A DNA stretch of 64,000 bases, from the NCBI RefSeq assembly GCF_001761365.1, contig NZ_CP017477.1, forward strand, positions 2,284,001 to 2,348,000. The letters run 5' to 3'. Each line of letters begins with the position of its first letter. The first letter of the stretch is position 1. The notes beneath the pieces are model-generated. The model had not been told where the DNA came from. It saw only the letters and a program-made list of their open reading frames with translations, and made no database searches. Positions 8,302-17,980 of the stretch are shown in pieces. This stretch comes from Polaribacter vadi. GTDB lineage: Bacteria > Bacteroidota > Bacteroidia > Flavobacteriales > Flavobacteriaceae. A program made the translations under genes and the position numbers.

Positions 8302-11300
8302 ATGGGAAATTACAATAACCATTATGTACCCTTAGAATTTAATAAGAAATTTTATTTCTTAAGCAAATTTACTAAAGTCTGTATTTTTATTTTTATAGCA
8401 TTATTAGGAACAAATGTATATTCTCAAGACTTTAAAGTTACTGGTAACGTAACAGATAGTGAGTTAGGAGAAACACTTCCTGGAGTTTCTATTATCATTA
8501 AAGGTACAACAAAGGGAACTGAAACAGATTTCGATGGTAATTTTGAAATTATAGTAAATAAATCAACAGATATATTAATATTTTCTTATCTAGGTTATAA
8601 AACCAAAGAAGTAAGTATTAATGGAAGAAGTACTATAAATGTTGGTTTAGCAACAGATTTACAATCATTAGATGAAATTGTAATTATTGGTTATGGTTCT
8701 TCAAAAAAATCAGATTTAACAGGATCTGTGGTTACTATTGGAGGTGATGATATTAAAAAACAACCAATTTCTAATGTGGCTGAAGCATTAACAGGTCGTT
8801 TACCTGGAGTTCAAGTTAGCTCTACAGAAGGTTCACCTGATGCTGAAATTAACATTAGAGTTAGAGGTGGTGGTTCTTTAACACAAGACAGCTCTCCATT
8901 AATTATTGTTGATGGATTTCCTGTTAATAGTCTAAGCGATATTAGTTCTTCTGATATTGAAAATATGACTGTTTTAAAAGATGCTTCTTCAACTGCAATT
9001 TATGGTTCTAGAGGAGCAAATGGAGTTATTATTGTAACCACAAAAAGTGGTAAATTAGGGAAGGTAAGTGTTAATTTTAACATGTTTCACGGCTTTAAGA
9101 AAATCTCAAAAGTTATAGACGTTCAAGATGCAGAAGATTTCGTAAAATGGCAATATGAATACTCTCTTCTTAGAGATCGTTTAGATTCTTACGAAAGTGT
9201 TTTTGGTCTTTATCAAGATAGAGATCAATATAATGGTTTGCAAGGAAACAATTGGCAGCAACAAATTTACGGTGGTTTAGGAGAGGTTCAAAGTAGAGAT
9301 TTATCTATTAGAGGCGGATCCGAAAAAGTAAATTTTAATTTTAATTACGCTGTATATGATGAAAAAACAATCATGTTAGGCTCAGATTTTAAAAGAAACA
9401 ATTTGTCTTTATCTTTAAAAAGTAAAGCAAGTGATAAAGTAGATTTAGCATTTACAATTCGTTATTCAGATACAGAGGTAAATGGAGGTGGAGCAAACGA
9501 ACAAAATGAGGTTTCTTCACAAGATTCTCGATTAAAAGATGCTGTTGGATACTCACCAATTCCAATTCCTGGAGTTACAACAGTAGATACAGATGAAGCT
9601 TTGGCTAACTATTTAACAAATCCATTTATCTCTGTAGCAGATAATCAAAGAAGAAAATTAAGAAAGAATTTTAATTTACTTGGAAGTGTTTCTTGGGAAA
9701 TCATTGAAAACTTAAAACTCAAATCAGATTTTGGTTTAGATAATTTTAATACAACTGATTATCGTTTTTACGGAAGATCTACATATTACGCAAGAAATAG
9801 ACCTTCAGTAGACGATCAAGGATTGCCTTCTATTATTCTAAGTGATCAAAAAAGAGTAAGATTTAGAAATGCAAATACAATCAATTATGATTTTAAAAAC
9901 ATTATAGGTCAAGATCACAGCTTAAAATTATTAGTAGGTCAAGAATTAATTGTTACAAATAATAACGAAGTTACCTCTGAAATACAAGGTTTTCCAAAGT
10001 TTTTTGATTTTGAAACTGCTTTAAAACTAACATCACAAGGAAACAGAGTGGCATCTGTAGATAATTATTACAGTCCAGATGATAAATTACTTTCTTACTT
10101 TGGTCGTGCAAACTATAGTTTTTTAGATAAATATCTTTTAACAGCTACTTTTCGTGCAGATGGATCTAGCAAATTTATAGGAGACAATATTTGGGGTTAC
10201 TTTCCATCAGCTGCTGTAGCTTGGAAAATAAACGAAGAAAGCTTTATAAAAGATGTAACTTGGATTAACGCACTTAAATTAAGATTAAGTTATGGTGAAG
10301 CTGGAAACAACAATATTCCAACAGGACAAACTGTACAGAATTTTCAATCATCATCAACTACTTATATAAATAATGTTAATAATTATTGGGCAGCTTCAAA
10401 TAGATTAGCAAACCCAGATTTAAAATGGGAAACTACAGTTACACAAAATATTGGTTTAGATTTCGCCTTTTTAAATAATAGAGTTAGTGGTTCTATAGAA
10501 GCGTACAAAAACTTAACTACAGATTTATTATTTGAATTTCCAGTACCAGGAACAGGTTATAGTACTCAGTTTCAAAATATTGGAGAAGTACAAAATACTG
10601 GTTTTGAGGCATCACTTAATATTACAGCTATAGAAAAAGAAAATTATGGGTTAAGTTTTAACTTAAATGCAAGTGTTAACAAAAACCGTATTAACTCTTT
10701 AGGTTCTTTAGAGGATTTTAATTTCGCTTCTGGGTGGGCATCATCTCAAATCCCTTTTGATTTCAAAATTAGAAAGGGTGGAGAAATTGGAGAAATGTAT
10801 GGATATATGAGTGATGGTCGTTATGAAATATCAGACTTTACATATGATCCATTAACACAAGGTTATACATTAAATTCTGGAGTTGCTAACAACAGTGGAA
10901 TTGTTGGAGATCCAATGCCAGGTAATATGAAGCTAAAAGATATTAGCGGTCCAGATGGAACTCCAGATGGAATTGTAGATGAAAATGATATTACTTTAAT
11001 AGGTAATGCAAATCCAGGGGTTACAGGAGGTTTTGTAATCAATGCAAATGCACATGGTTTTGATCTTTCAGCTGCTTTTAACTATACTGTTGGTAACGAC
11101 ATTTACAATGCAAATAAGGTAGAGTTTACTACCTCTAATCAAAATGGACAATATAGAAACTTAAGTACAGAAATGTCTGATGGTATTAGATGGACAAATT
11201 TAAATCCAACAACTGGTGAATTAGTTACAGAGCCTGCAGACTTAGCAGCTTTAAATCAAAACACAACTTTATGGTCTCCATATTCACAAAATTACGTTTT

Positions 11301-11568
11301 TAGTGATTGGGCTGTAGAAGATGGTTCTTTCTTAAGATTAAATACACTTACTTTAGGATATACTCTTAAACCAACAGTAGCTTCAAAAATTGGAGCTTCA
11401 AATTTAAGATTCTATGCAACTGCTAATAACGTTTTTATTCTTACAAATTATTCTGGACCAGATCCAGAAGTATCAACAAGAAGAAAAACTCCACTAACAC
11501 CTGGTGTTGATTATTCAGCATTTCCAAGAAGTAGATCAATAGTTTTTGGTGTTAATCTTAATTTTTAA
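8302..11568 (+). CDS. SusC-like TonB-dependent outer-membrane transporter (pectin locus)
   Basis: This 1088-residue protein imports oligosaccharides across the outer membrane together with its SusD partner. The long signal region ends at NVYSQ (about residue 42). An N-terminal carboxypeptidase-regulatory-like domain follows (VTGNVTDSELGETLPGVSI), then the TonB-box-like region SLDEIVIIGYGSSKKSD near residue 125, the plug (VRGGGSLTQDSSPLIIVDGFP, KDASSTAIYGSRGANGVI) and a 22-strand barrel ending in an aromatic strand FGVNLNF. It is directly followed by SusD (21 bases). By position between pectinases, the likely cargo is oligogalacturonide. The leader carries the pectin operator. Confidence 0.93.
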   Translation: MGNYNNHYVPLEFNKKFYFLSKFTKVCIFIFIALLGTNVYSQDFKVTGNVTDSELGETLPGVSIIIKGTTKGTETDFDGNFEIIVNKSTDILIFSYLGYKTKEVSINGRSTINVGLATDLQSLDEIVIIGYGSSKKSDLTGSVVTIGGDDIKKQPISNVAEALTGRLPGVQVSSTEGSPDAEINIRVRGGGSLTQDSSPLIIVDGFPVNSLSDISSSDIENMTVLKDASSTAIYGSRGANGVIIVTTKSGKLGKVSVNFNMFHGFKKISKVIDVQDAEDFVKWQYEYSLLRDRLDSYESVFGLYQDRDQYNGLQGNNWQQQIYGGLGEVQSRDLSIRGGSEKVNFNFNYAVYDEKTIMLGSDFKRNNLSLSLKSKASDKVDLAFTIRYSDTEVNGGGANEQNEVSSQDSRLKDAVGYSPIPIPGVTTVDTDEALANYLTNPFISVADNQRRKLRKNFNLLGSVSWEIIENLKLKSDFGLDNFNTTDYRFYGRSTYYARNRPSVDDQGLPSIILSDQKRVRFRNANTINYDFKNIIGQDHSLKLLVGQELIVTNNNEVTSEIQGFPKFFDFETALKLTSQGNRVASVDNYYSPDDKLLSYFGRANYSFLDKYLLTATFRADGSSKFIGDNIWGYFPSAAVAWKINEESFIKDVTWINALKLRLSYGEAGNNNIPTGQTVQNFQSSSTTYINNVNNYWAASNRLANPDLKWETTVTQNIGLDFAFLNNRVSGSIEAYKNLTTDLLFEFPVPGTGYSTQFQNIGEVQNTGFEASLNITAIEKENYGLSFNLNASVNKNRINSLGSLEDFNFASGWASSQIPFDFKIRKGGEIGEMYGYMSDGRYEISDFTYDPLTQGYTLNSGVANNSGIVGDPMPGNMKLKDISGPDGTPDGIVDENDITLIGNANPGVTGGFVINANAHGFDLSAAFNYTVGNDIYNANKVEFTTSNQNGQYRNLSTEMSDGIRWTNLNPTTGELVTEPADLAALNQNTTLWSPYSQNYVFSDWAVEDGSFLRLNTLTLGYTLKPTVASKIGASNLRFYATANNVFILTNYSGPDPEVSTRRKTPLTPGVDYSAFPRSRSIVFGVNLNF

Positions 11569-11589
11569 TTAAAAAATATTTAATAAAAG

Positions 11590-13371
11590 ATGAAAAAAAT
11601 ATTAATAATTTCTGGAATATTTATCGCTCTACTTTTTGTTTCTTGTGAAGATGGTGATTTTTTTGACGCTCCAGCACAATCAACGCTAGACGAATCTATA
11701 ATTTTCTCTAATGCAGGTTTAGCTGAAGGAGCTGTAGATGGCATTAAAGAACCCTTTGGACAAACAAATTCTTATAGAGGTCGTTTTATTCCATACTATG
11801 GTTTTAATACTGATAGTGAATGGAATAATAACTCTGATAAAGAAAACGATGCAGCAGCAGATTTATGTATATATGATGCTACTCCTACAAATACACAAAT
11901 GAACACGAGCAACAATGCCTGGGCTCAAATGTATAATGGTATAGAACGTGCAAATATTTGTATTAGAGGAATAAGAACTTATGGAAACCCAGAACCTGGA
12001 AATGAATTAGGTCAGTTATTAGGAGAAGCCTTAACTTTAAGAGCAGTCTATTATGCAGATTTAACAAAAGCTTGGGGAGATGTACCAGCTCGTTTTGAAC
12101 CAATTACATCTGAAACTTTATATATAGAAAAATCTAGTAGAGATACTATTTATAAAAGGTTAATAGCAGATTTAGGAGAAGCAGCAACTTTAGTTGCGTG
12201 GCCAAATGAAACTGCAGCTACAACAACTGTTGAAAGAATTAACAAAGCTTTTGTAAAAAGTTTTAGAGCTAAAATAGCAATGGTAGCTAGTGGTTTTCAA
12301 CAATATCCTGATGGAATAAGAAGAAGTAATGATCCTGATTTATCTGTTGATAAAATGTACAAATTAGCACTAGATGAAACTAAAGCAGTAATTTCTAGTG
12401 GAAGAGCATCTTTGGAGCCATCTTTTGAAGGCTTTTGGAGAAAATACAACGAAGAAAATATAAATGCTGGAGGAGAATCTCTTTGGGAAATACCTTTTGC
12501 AGCTGGTAGAGGACGTGTTGCTTTTTCTTTCGCTGTAAGACATGCAGGTGCAGATCAATACACAGCTCAACCAAGAGGAGGAACAGCAGGTCCACTTCCT
12601 ACAACTTTTTATGATTATGATGAATCAGATTTACGAAGAGACATTACATGTGTTCCTTATAGATGGGGAGTTCCTGTAGATGGTATTGCTCAACAAGAAT
12701 TGGATAATATGGAAACTTGGTATTTTGGTAAATATAGATACGAATGGATGACAAGACGTGTAACTTCTACAAATGATGATGGCCTTAATAAAATTTATAT
12801 GCGTTATGCAGAAGTTCTTTTAATAGCAGCAGAAGCTGCAAACGAATTAGAAGGTCCTGGTTCTGCTGCCACGTATTTAAAACAACTTAGAAGTAGAGCT
12901 TTTTCATCAGCAGATCAAGCACAAAAAGTAAATGCTTATGTAAATGCTCTAGGAAGTAAAGACCAAATGTTTAATGCCATTGTTAAGGAGCATAAATATG
13001 AGTTTACTGGAGAAATGGAGCGTAAACAAGCATTAATTCGTTGGAATTTATTAGGTAAAAATTTAGAAGAAGGGAAACAGAAAATGTTTAACTTAAAAAA
13101 TCGTACTGGAGAGTATGCAAACGTTCCTACTGTTTTATATTACAAATATGAGGCAGATAATGAAACATTAGATATCTATGGTTTAAATAGAGGAGAAAAT
13201 AATGATCCAGGAGCTGATTATTCTCAAGTTAATTGGAACACTTTAGAAGATGAGAAAGTAAACTCTCTTTTTAAAGTAGGTGTTAACCCAGATGATAGAC
13301 AATTTTGGCCTATTTGGCAAACTTTTATTGATGGAAGTAATGGTAAATTACAAAACGATTACGGTTACTAA
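11590..13371 (+). CDS. SusD/RagB-like outer-membrane glycan-binding lipoprotein (pectin locus)
   Basis: SusD proteins form the lid of the SusC channel and bind the incoming glycan. The 593-residue product has a lipoprotein signal with Cys19 (LFVSC). The N-terminal SusD-like half shows NNAWAQMYNGIERANICIRGI and the TPR-like segment GEALTLRAVYYADLTKAWGDVP, both typical. The C-terminal RagB part contains MRYAEVLLIAAEAANE and a region with HKYEFTGEMERKQALIRW. It lies 21 bases after SusC and 24 bases before the next lipoprotein gene, so the three form one transcript. The substrate is inferred from the neighbours to be a galacturonan oligomer. Confidence 0.92.
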   Translation: MKKILIISGIFIALLFVSCEDGDFFDAPAQSTLDESIIFSNAGLAEGAVDGIKEPFGQTNSYRGRFIPYYGFNTDSEWNNNSDKENDAAADLCIYDATPTNTQMNTSNNAWAQMYNGIERANICIRGIRTYGNPEPGNELGQLLGEALTLRAVYYADLTKAWGDVPARFEPITSETLYIEKSSRDTIYKRLIADLGEAATLVAWPNETAATTTVERINKAFVKSFRAKIAMVASGFQQYPDGIRRSNDPDLSVDKMYKLALDETKAVISSGRASLEPSFEGFWRKYNEENINAGGESLWEIPFAAGRGRVAFSFAVRHAGADQYTAQPRGGTAGPLPTTFYDYDESDLRRDITCVPYRWGVPVDGIAQQELDNMETWYFGKYRYEWMTRRVTSTNDDGLNKIYMRYAEVLLIAAEAANELEGPGSAATYLKQLRSRAFSSADQAQKVNAYVNALGSKDQMFNAIVKEHKYEFTGEMERKQALIRWNLLGKNLEEGKQKMFNLKNRTGEYANVPTVLYYKYEADNETLDIYGLNRGENNDPGADYSQVNWNTLEDEKVNSLFKVGVNPDDRQFWPIWQTFIDGSNGKLQNDYGY

Positions 13372-13395
13372 AAATAATATAAAAAATAATCAATT

Positions 13396-14955
13396 ATGAA
13401 AACAAAAAATATTTTAAAAGGGCTAACCGTTATTTTATTAACCTTGACTTTTGGTAATTGTACTGGAAGTTATGATGTAGATGTATTAGAAGAATTAAAG
13501 ATAGATAGAGAATTTGCTCCTGTAGCATTAACTGCTAGAGTTAGAAATCAAACTACTGTTGAGTTAAATTGGACTGTTCGTGAAAATGTAAATAATTTTC
13601 TAATTGAGGTTAGCGCAGATGACCCTTCTTTTGGTACTATTTTTAAAACAGCAGAAATTACTGCAGATCAATTACCTTATCAAATTGCACTAGAAGGTGA
13701 AACTGTTTATTCTATTAGAGTAAAGGCTATAAGTTCTAGAGGTTTAGACGATTCTACTTACGCTTTAGTAACAGCAACAACTTTAACAGAACAAATTTTT
13801 CTACCAATTCAACCTGGTGATGTTTTAGCAAAAGAGGCAACTTTTAGATGGACCCCAAATAGTAATGTTACTCAAATATCTTTAACACCTGGAAATATAG
13901 TTTATAACATTACTGATCAAGAAAAAATAGATGGTATAGCTGTTGTAACTGGTTTAAGTGCAGAAACCGATTATACTGCCTTGCTTTTAAATAATGCAAA
14001 AACTAGAGGTGTTTTAACATTTACTACAGGTATAGATATTGGAACTGGTATTTTAGTAACACCTACTGATGATTTATTTCAAATGATTGCAGATGCAGCT
14101 CCAGATGCTATTTTAGTTTTAGAACCTGGAGATTACACAGCGCAAATAGGTACAGCAACTATAGGTAAATCTATAACAATTAGAGGATTAAGAAGTTTTG
14201 ACAAACCTTTATTAAAAATAGGATTTTCAGTATCTTCTGGAGCTACAAATTTTAGTTTAATTGATTTAGATATTACAGGAGATACAGCTACCCAATTAGT
14301 AGATGCTGTAAGCTATGGAGATGTAGGTAACTATAATTCTCTTTTAATTAGCGGATGTAATGTTCATGATTATGACCGTTCATTTATTAGAGGAAATACA
14401 ACAGATGGGATTCTAAACACATTAACAGTAGAGAATTCAATTGTAACCAATGTAGTAACTAATGGTGGAGATTTTATTGACTTTAGAAATTCGGATGTAT
14501 TAAATGTTGATGTAAATACAAGCACGTTTAACAACTGTGCTCCAGGTCGTGATTTTTTTAGAATAGATGATGCTGGAACTTCAACACAATCTGGTTTGAT
14601 ATGCAACGTTGTTATGAGTAGCTGTACTTTAAATGGAATTTCAGACTCTTCAAGTAGAAGATTAATGTATGTTCGTTTTCAAGAAAATAAAATTACGGTT
14701 CAAAATACCTTAATCACAAATACTGCATCAGAAGGTTATTCAGACCAAAGTAGAACAGATCAAAATCCAACTTTTTCAAATAATAATTATTTTAATGCAG
14801 ATGGATTTTATGATACTACACAAACAATTTTTGACGGTTCAGGAACTTACACATTATTAGACCCTGGTTATGTAGATGCAGCAAATGGTGATTTTACAAT
14901 AACAAATCAAACCATTATAGATAATGAAGTTGGAGATCCAAGATGGAGACAATAA
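13396..14955 (+). CDS. Surface lipoprotein with Fn3-like and beta-helix (DUF4957/DUF5123-type) domains
   Basis: The 519-residue product has a lipoprotein signal with Cys22 (FGNC). Residues about 40-130 look like a fibronectin type III domain (VNFLIEVSADDP, ETVYSIRVKAISSRG). From about 215 on it is a right-handed beta-helix with the repeated form expected of the DUF4957 and DUF5123 domains (SITIRGLRSFDKPLL, FSLIDLDITGD, VVMSSCTLNGIS). It occupies the SusE/SusF position, after SusD in the operon, which suggests a surface glycan-binding protein. However, a beta-helix is also the fold of pectate lyases, so weak enzymatic activity cannot be ruled out. I see no recognised lyase motif. A terminator follows at 14988-15022. 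Confidence 0.75.
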   Translation: MKTKNILKGLTVILLTLTFGNCTGSYDVDVLEELKIDREFAPVALTARVRNQTTVELNWTVRENVNNFLIEVSADDPSFGTIFKTAEITADQLPYQIALEGETVYSIRVKAISSRGLDDSTYALVTATTLTEQIFLPIQPGDVLAKEATFRWTPNSNVTQISLTPGNIVYNITDQEKIDGIAVVTGLSAETDYTALLLNNAKTRGVLTFTTGIDIGTGILVTPTDDLFQMIADAAPDAILVLEPGDYTAQIGTATIGKSITIRGLRSFDKPLLKIGFSVSSGATNFSLIDLDITGDTATQLVDAVSYGDVGNYNSLLISGCNVHDYDRSFIRGNTTDGILNTLTVENSIVTNVVTNGGDFIDFRNSDVLNVDVNTSTFNNCAPGRDFFRIDDAGTSTQSGLICNVVMSSCTLNGISDSSSRRLMYVRFQENKITVQNTLITNTASEGYSDQSRTDQNPTFSNNNYFNADGFYDTTQTIFDGSGTYTLLDPGYVDAANGDFTITNQTIIDNEVGDPRWRQ

Positions 14956-14987
14956 ACTAAAATTAGTGAATTAATTTATAAATAATT

Positions 14988-15022
14988 AGAGGTATGCAAA
15001 ATAAAAATGCATACCTCTTTTA
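14988..15022 (+). terminator. Rho-independent terminator after the susCD operon
   Basis: AGAGGTATGCA (14988-14998) pairs perfectly with TGCATACCTCT (15008-15018), followed by TTTT. The next gene starts only 13 bases later and has no visible promoter of its own, so read-through probably supplies the PL1-GH43 gene at a lower level. Confidence 0.75.
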
Positions 15023-15034
15023 ATTAGGCTTAAC

Positions 15035-17953
15035 ATGATAAAAAATATTTTCTTTACAGCAACAATACTATTACTTTTTAGCAATGTTAATAATGCTCAA
15101 AATTTAGCTTTTCCTGAAGCAGAAGGCTTTGGGAAATATACAACAGGAGGTAAAGGTGGCTTCATTTATAAAGTAACCAACCTAAATGATGATGGTGAAG
15201 GAAGCCTAAGAAAAGGAATCGTAAAGAAAGGAGCTAGAATTATTGTTTTTGATGTTTCTGGAACTATCGAATTAAAATCAAAATTAGATATTAATAAAGG
15301 AAAAGGAGATGTAAGTATTTTAGGGCAGACTGCCCCTGGAGAAGGAATTACCATTAAAGGATACCCTTTTACCATTAAAGGAGATAACGTAATTATTCGT
15401 TATCTAAGATTTAGAATGGGAGATGTAAATAAGATTCAGGGAGATGCTTTAGGTTGTGGAAACTCAAAGAATGTAATTATAGATCATTGTTCTATAAGTT
15501 GGGGAACAGATGAAAATGCCTCTTTTTATAACAATAAAAACTTTACCCTTCAATGGTGTATTATTTCTGAAGCCTTAAATAATTCAGTTCATAACAAAGG
15601 TGCTCATGGTTATGGAGGTATTTGGGGAGGTGTAAATGCCTCTTTTCATCATAATTTAATTGTAAATAATAATAGTAGAAATCCTAGATTTAGTGGTTCA
15701 AAAACGACAGCAAATTCAGAAAATGAATTTGTAGATTTCAGAAATAACGTAATTTATAATTGGGGAGATAACAGTATTTATGGAGGTGAAAGCGGAACCT
15801 ATAATATGATAAATAATTACTTTAAATCAGGACCTGCTACAACCTCTTCCAAATTAGATAGAATTGTAAGTCCATCAAAACCATATGGTAAATTTTATGT
15901 GGATGGGAATTTCGTGGTTGGTTATGAAAATATTACCAAAAATAATTGGAATGGTGGTGTACAATGTGATGATCTAGAAGCAACAAAACTAGAAAAAGAA
16001 ATTTCAATAGCTAACAATATCAAAACTTCTTTAGCAGTAGAAGCTTATACTAAAGTTCTTGAAAATGCAGGTGCTAGTATTTTTAGAGATCGTGCAGATT
16101 TAAGAGTTGTTAAAGATACCAAAGAAGGAAAAACTTCTTATAAAAACGGAATTATAGACTCCCAAGAAGAAGTTGGTGGTTGGCCAATTTTAACATCAGA
16201 AAAAAGTAAAAAGGATTCTGATGAAGATGGAATGCCTGATGAATGGGAAATTAAAAATAAACTAAATCCTGAAAAAGTAGATGCTTATTTAAATACTTTA
16301 GATAAAAATTATACCAATATTGAAGTGTATACCAATTCTTTAGTTAAAATAAAAAGCGTAGCTAAAAATATAACTCTTCCTGAAAATTATTTATCAGAAG
16401 TTTGGGTGGCAGACTTAGGTAATGGAAGCTATAAAAATCCTATTTTACATGCGGATTATTCAGATCCAGATGTAATTCGAGTGGGAACGGATTATTACAT
16501 GACTGCTTCAAGCTTTAATGCTTCTCCAGGTTTACCTATTTTACATTCTAAAGATATGGTAAATTGGGAGTTAGTCAATTACGCAATTCAGCAACAATTA
16601 CCAGCAACAATTTTTAATATACCACAACATGGAAATGGTGTTTGGGCACCAAGTATAAGGTATCATAAAAATGAATTTTATATTTATTGGGGAGATCCAG
16701 ATTTTGGTATTTATATGGTTAAAACAAAAAATCCTTGGAGTGTTTGGGATAAACCTATTTTAGTAATGGAAGGAAAAGGACTCATAGATCCTTCTCCACT
16801 TTGGGATGATAGTGGAGATGTTTATTTAGTACATGCTTATGCTGGAAGCAGAAGAGGTGTAAAAAGTTTACTTACAATTAACAAAATGAATTCTGAGGGT
16901 ACTAAAGTTATAGATCAAGGAATTCATGTTTTTGATGGGCATAAAAATCAATCCACCATAGAAGGTCCAAAGTTTTACAAAAGAAATGGCTACTATTATA
17001 TTTTTGCTCCTGCTGGAGGTGTAGCTACAGGCTGGCAATTGGTTTTACGTTCTAAAGATATTTATGGGCCTTATGAAGAAAAAATAGTTTTAGAACAAGG
17101 CACAACCAATATCAATGGACCTCATCAAGGAGCTTGGGTAGATACACCAAATGGAGAGTCTTGGTTTTATCACTTTCAAGATTTAAATGCTTATGGAAGA
17201 ATTGTTCATTTGCAACCTATGTCATGGAAAAATGATTGGCCAATTATGGGAACTGATTTTGATGGAAATGGAATTGGTGAACCTGTTTCAACATCGAAAA
17301 AGCCAACTATCAGCAAAACTTATTCTATAGAAACTCCTGCTGAAACAGATAATTTTGATAATTTTAATATTGGCTTACAATGGCAATGGCAAGCAAATTC
17401 CGATGTTGTTTGGCATGCAAAATTACCTGGAAATAATTTTTTAAGATTATTTTCTATAAAATCTGTAGATGATTCTTCTAATCTTTGGATGGTCCCTAAT
17501 TTATTGTTGCAAAAATTTCCAGCACCAAATTTTACAGCATCAACAAAAATATCATTATTTCCAGAAGAAGCCAAAACCGGTAAAACTGCGGGTTTAATTA
17601 TTATGGGAATGGATTATGCTACCTTAAGTATTTCTCATGATGAAAAAGGGTATATTTTAAAGCAAACACAAGCTTTGGAAGCCATAAAAAATGGAAAAGA
17701 AAAAACTAATGAAATTGTTAGATTAAAAACAAATGCAGCTTATTTTAAAGTAATCGTTTCATCACCCAATGCCATGTGTCAATTTTTATATTCAGAAAAT
17801 GGAATAGATTTTAAAGAAATTGGTGAGCCATTTAAAGCAAAAGAAGGGAAATGGATAGGAGCAAAAGTTGGGTTGTTCTCAGTAAGTACTCAAAAAGCAA
17901 ATCTTGGAGGTTATGCTGATATTGAATATTTTAAAATCACTAAAAAGGAATAA
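15035..17953 (+). CDS. Bifunctional secreted PL1 pectate lyase - GH43 glycosidase fusion
   Basis: The 972-residue product has a signal peptide (ending NVNNAQ). Residues about 23-435 are a PL1 pectate lyase of the Bacteroidota subtype: FPEAEGFGKYTTGGKGG, ILGQTAPGEGITIKG, HCSISWGTDE near 151 and NSRNPRFSG near 214. It ends in the acidic strip DSDEDGMPDEWE usual after such lyases. Residues about 440-765 are a GH43 five-bladed propeller: YSDPDVIR near 475 (catalytic base Asp), IDPSPLWDD near 584 (Asp) and IEGPKF near 642 (acid Glu). Residues about 775-970 resemble the beta-sandwich found C-terminal in GH43 xylosidases and arabinosidases. One protein thus combines backbone cleavage with arabinosidase- or xylosidase-type side-chain removal; the GH43 substrate is not determined. 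The frame is open throughout. Confidence 0.88.
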   Translation: MIKNIFFTATILLLFSNVNNAQNLAFPEAEGFGKYTTGGKGGFIYKVTNLNDDGEGSLRKGIVKKGARIIVFDVSGTIELKSKLDINKGKGDVSILGQTAPGEGITIKGYPFTIKGDNVIIRYLRFRMGDVNKIQGDALGCGNSKNVIIDHCSISWGTDENASFYNNKNFTLQWCIISEALNNSVHNKGAHGYGGIWGGVNASFHHNLIVNNNSRNPRFSGSKTTANSENEFVDFRNNVIYNWGDNSIYGGESGTYNMINNYFKSGPATTSSKLDRIVSPSKPYGKFYVDGNFVVGYENITKNNWNGGVQCDDLEATKLEKEISIANNIKTSLAVEAYTKVLENAGASIFRDRADLRVVKDTKEGKTSYKNGIIDSQEEVGGWPILTSEKSKKDSDEDGMPDEWEIKNKLNPEKVDAYLNTLDKNYTNIEVYTNSLVKIKSVAKNITLPENYLSEVWVADLGNGSYKNPILHADYSDPDVIRVGTDYYMTASSFNASPGLPILHSKDMVNWELVNYAIQQQLPATIFNIPQHGNGVWAPSIRYHKNEFYIYWGDPDFGIYMVKTKNPWSVWDKPILVMEGKGLIDPSPLWDDSGDVYLVHAYAGSRRGVKSLLTINKMNSEGTKVIDQGIHVFDGHKNQSTIEGPKFYKRNGYYYIFAPAGGVATGWQLVLRSKDIYGPYEEKIVLEQGTTNINGPHQGAWVDTPNGESWFYHFQDLNAYGRIVHLQPMSWKNDWPIMGTDFDGNGIGEPVSTSKKPTISKTYSIETPAETDNFDNFNIGLQWQWQANSDVVWHAKLPGNNFLRLFSIKSVDDSSNLWMVPNLLLQKFPAPNFTASTKISLFPEEAKTGKTAGLIIMGMDYATLSISHDEKGYILKQTQALEAIKNGKEKTNEIVRLKTNAAYFKVIVSSPNAMCQFLYSENGIDFKEIGEPFKAKEGKWIGAKVGLFSVSTQKANLGGYADIEYFKITKKE

Positions 17954-17970
17954 TCCTTTTTAGTGATTTT
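17933..17970. terminator. Bidirectional terminator between convergent genes
   Basis: A 17-base perfect stem (17933-17949 with 17954-17970) encloses a 4-base loop that contains the stop codon of the PL1-GH43 gene. A and T runs on both sides make it usable in both directions; it would end the PL1-GH43 transcript and the PL9 transcript arriving from the other side. Confidence 0.85.
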
Positions 17971-17980
17971 TAGTTATTTT

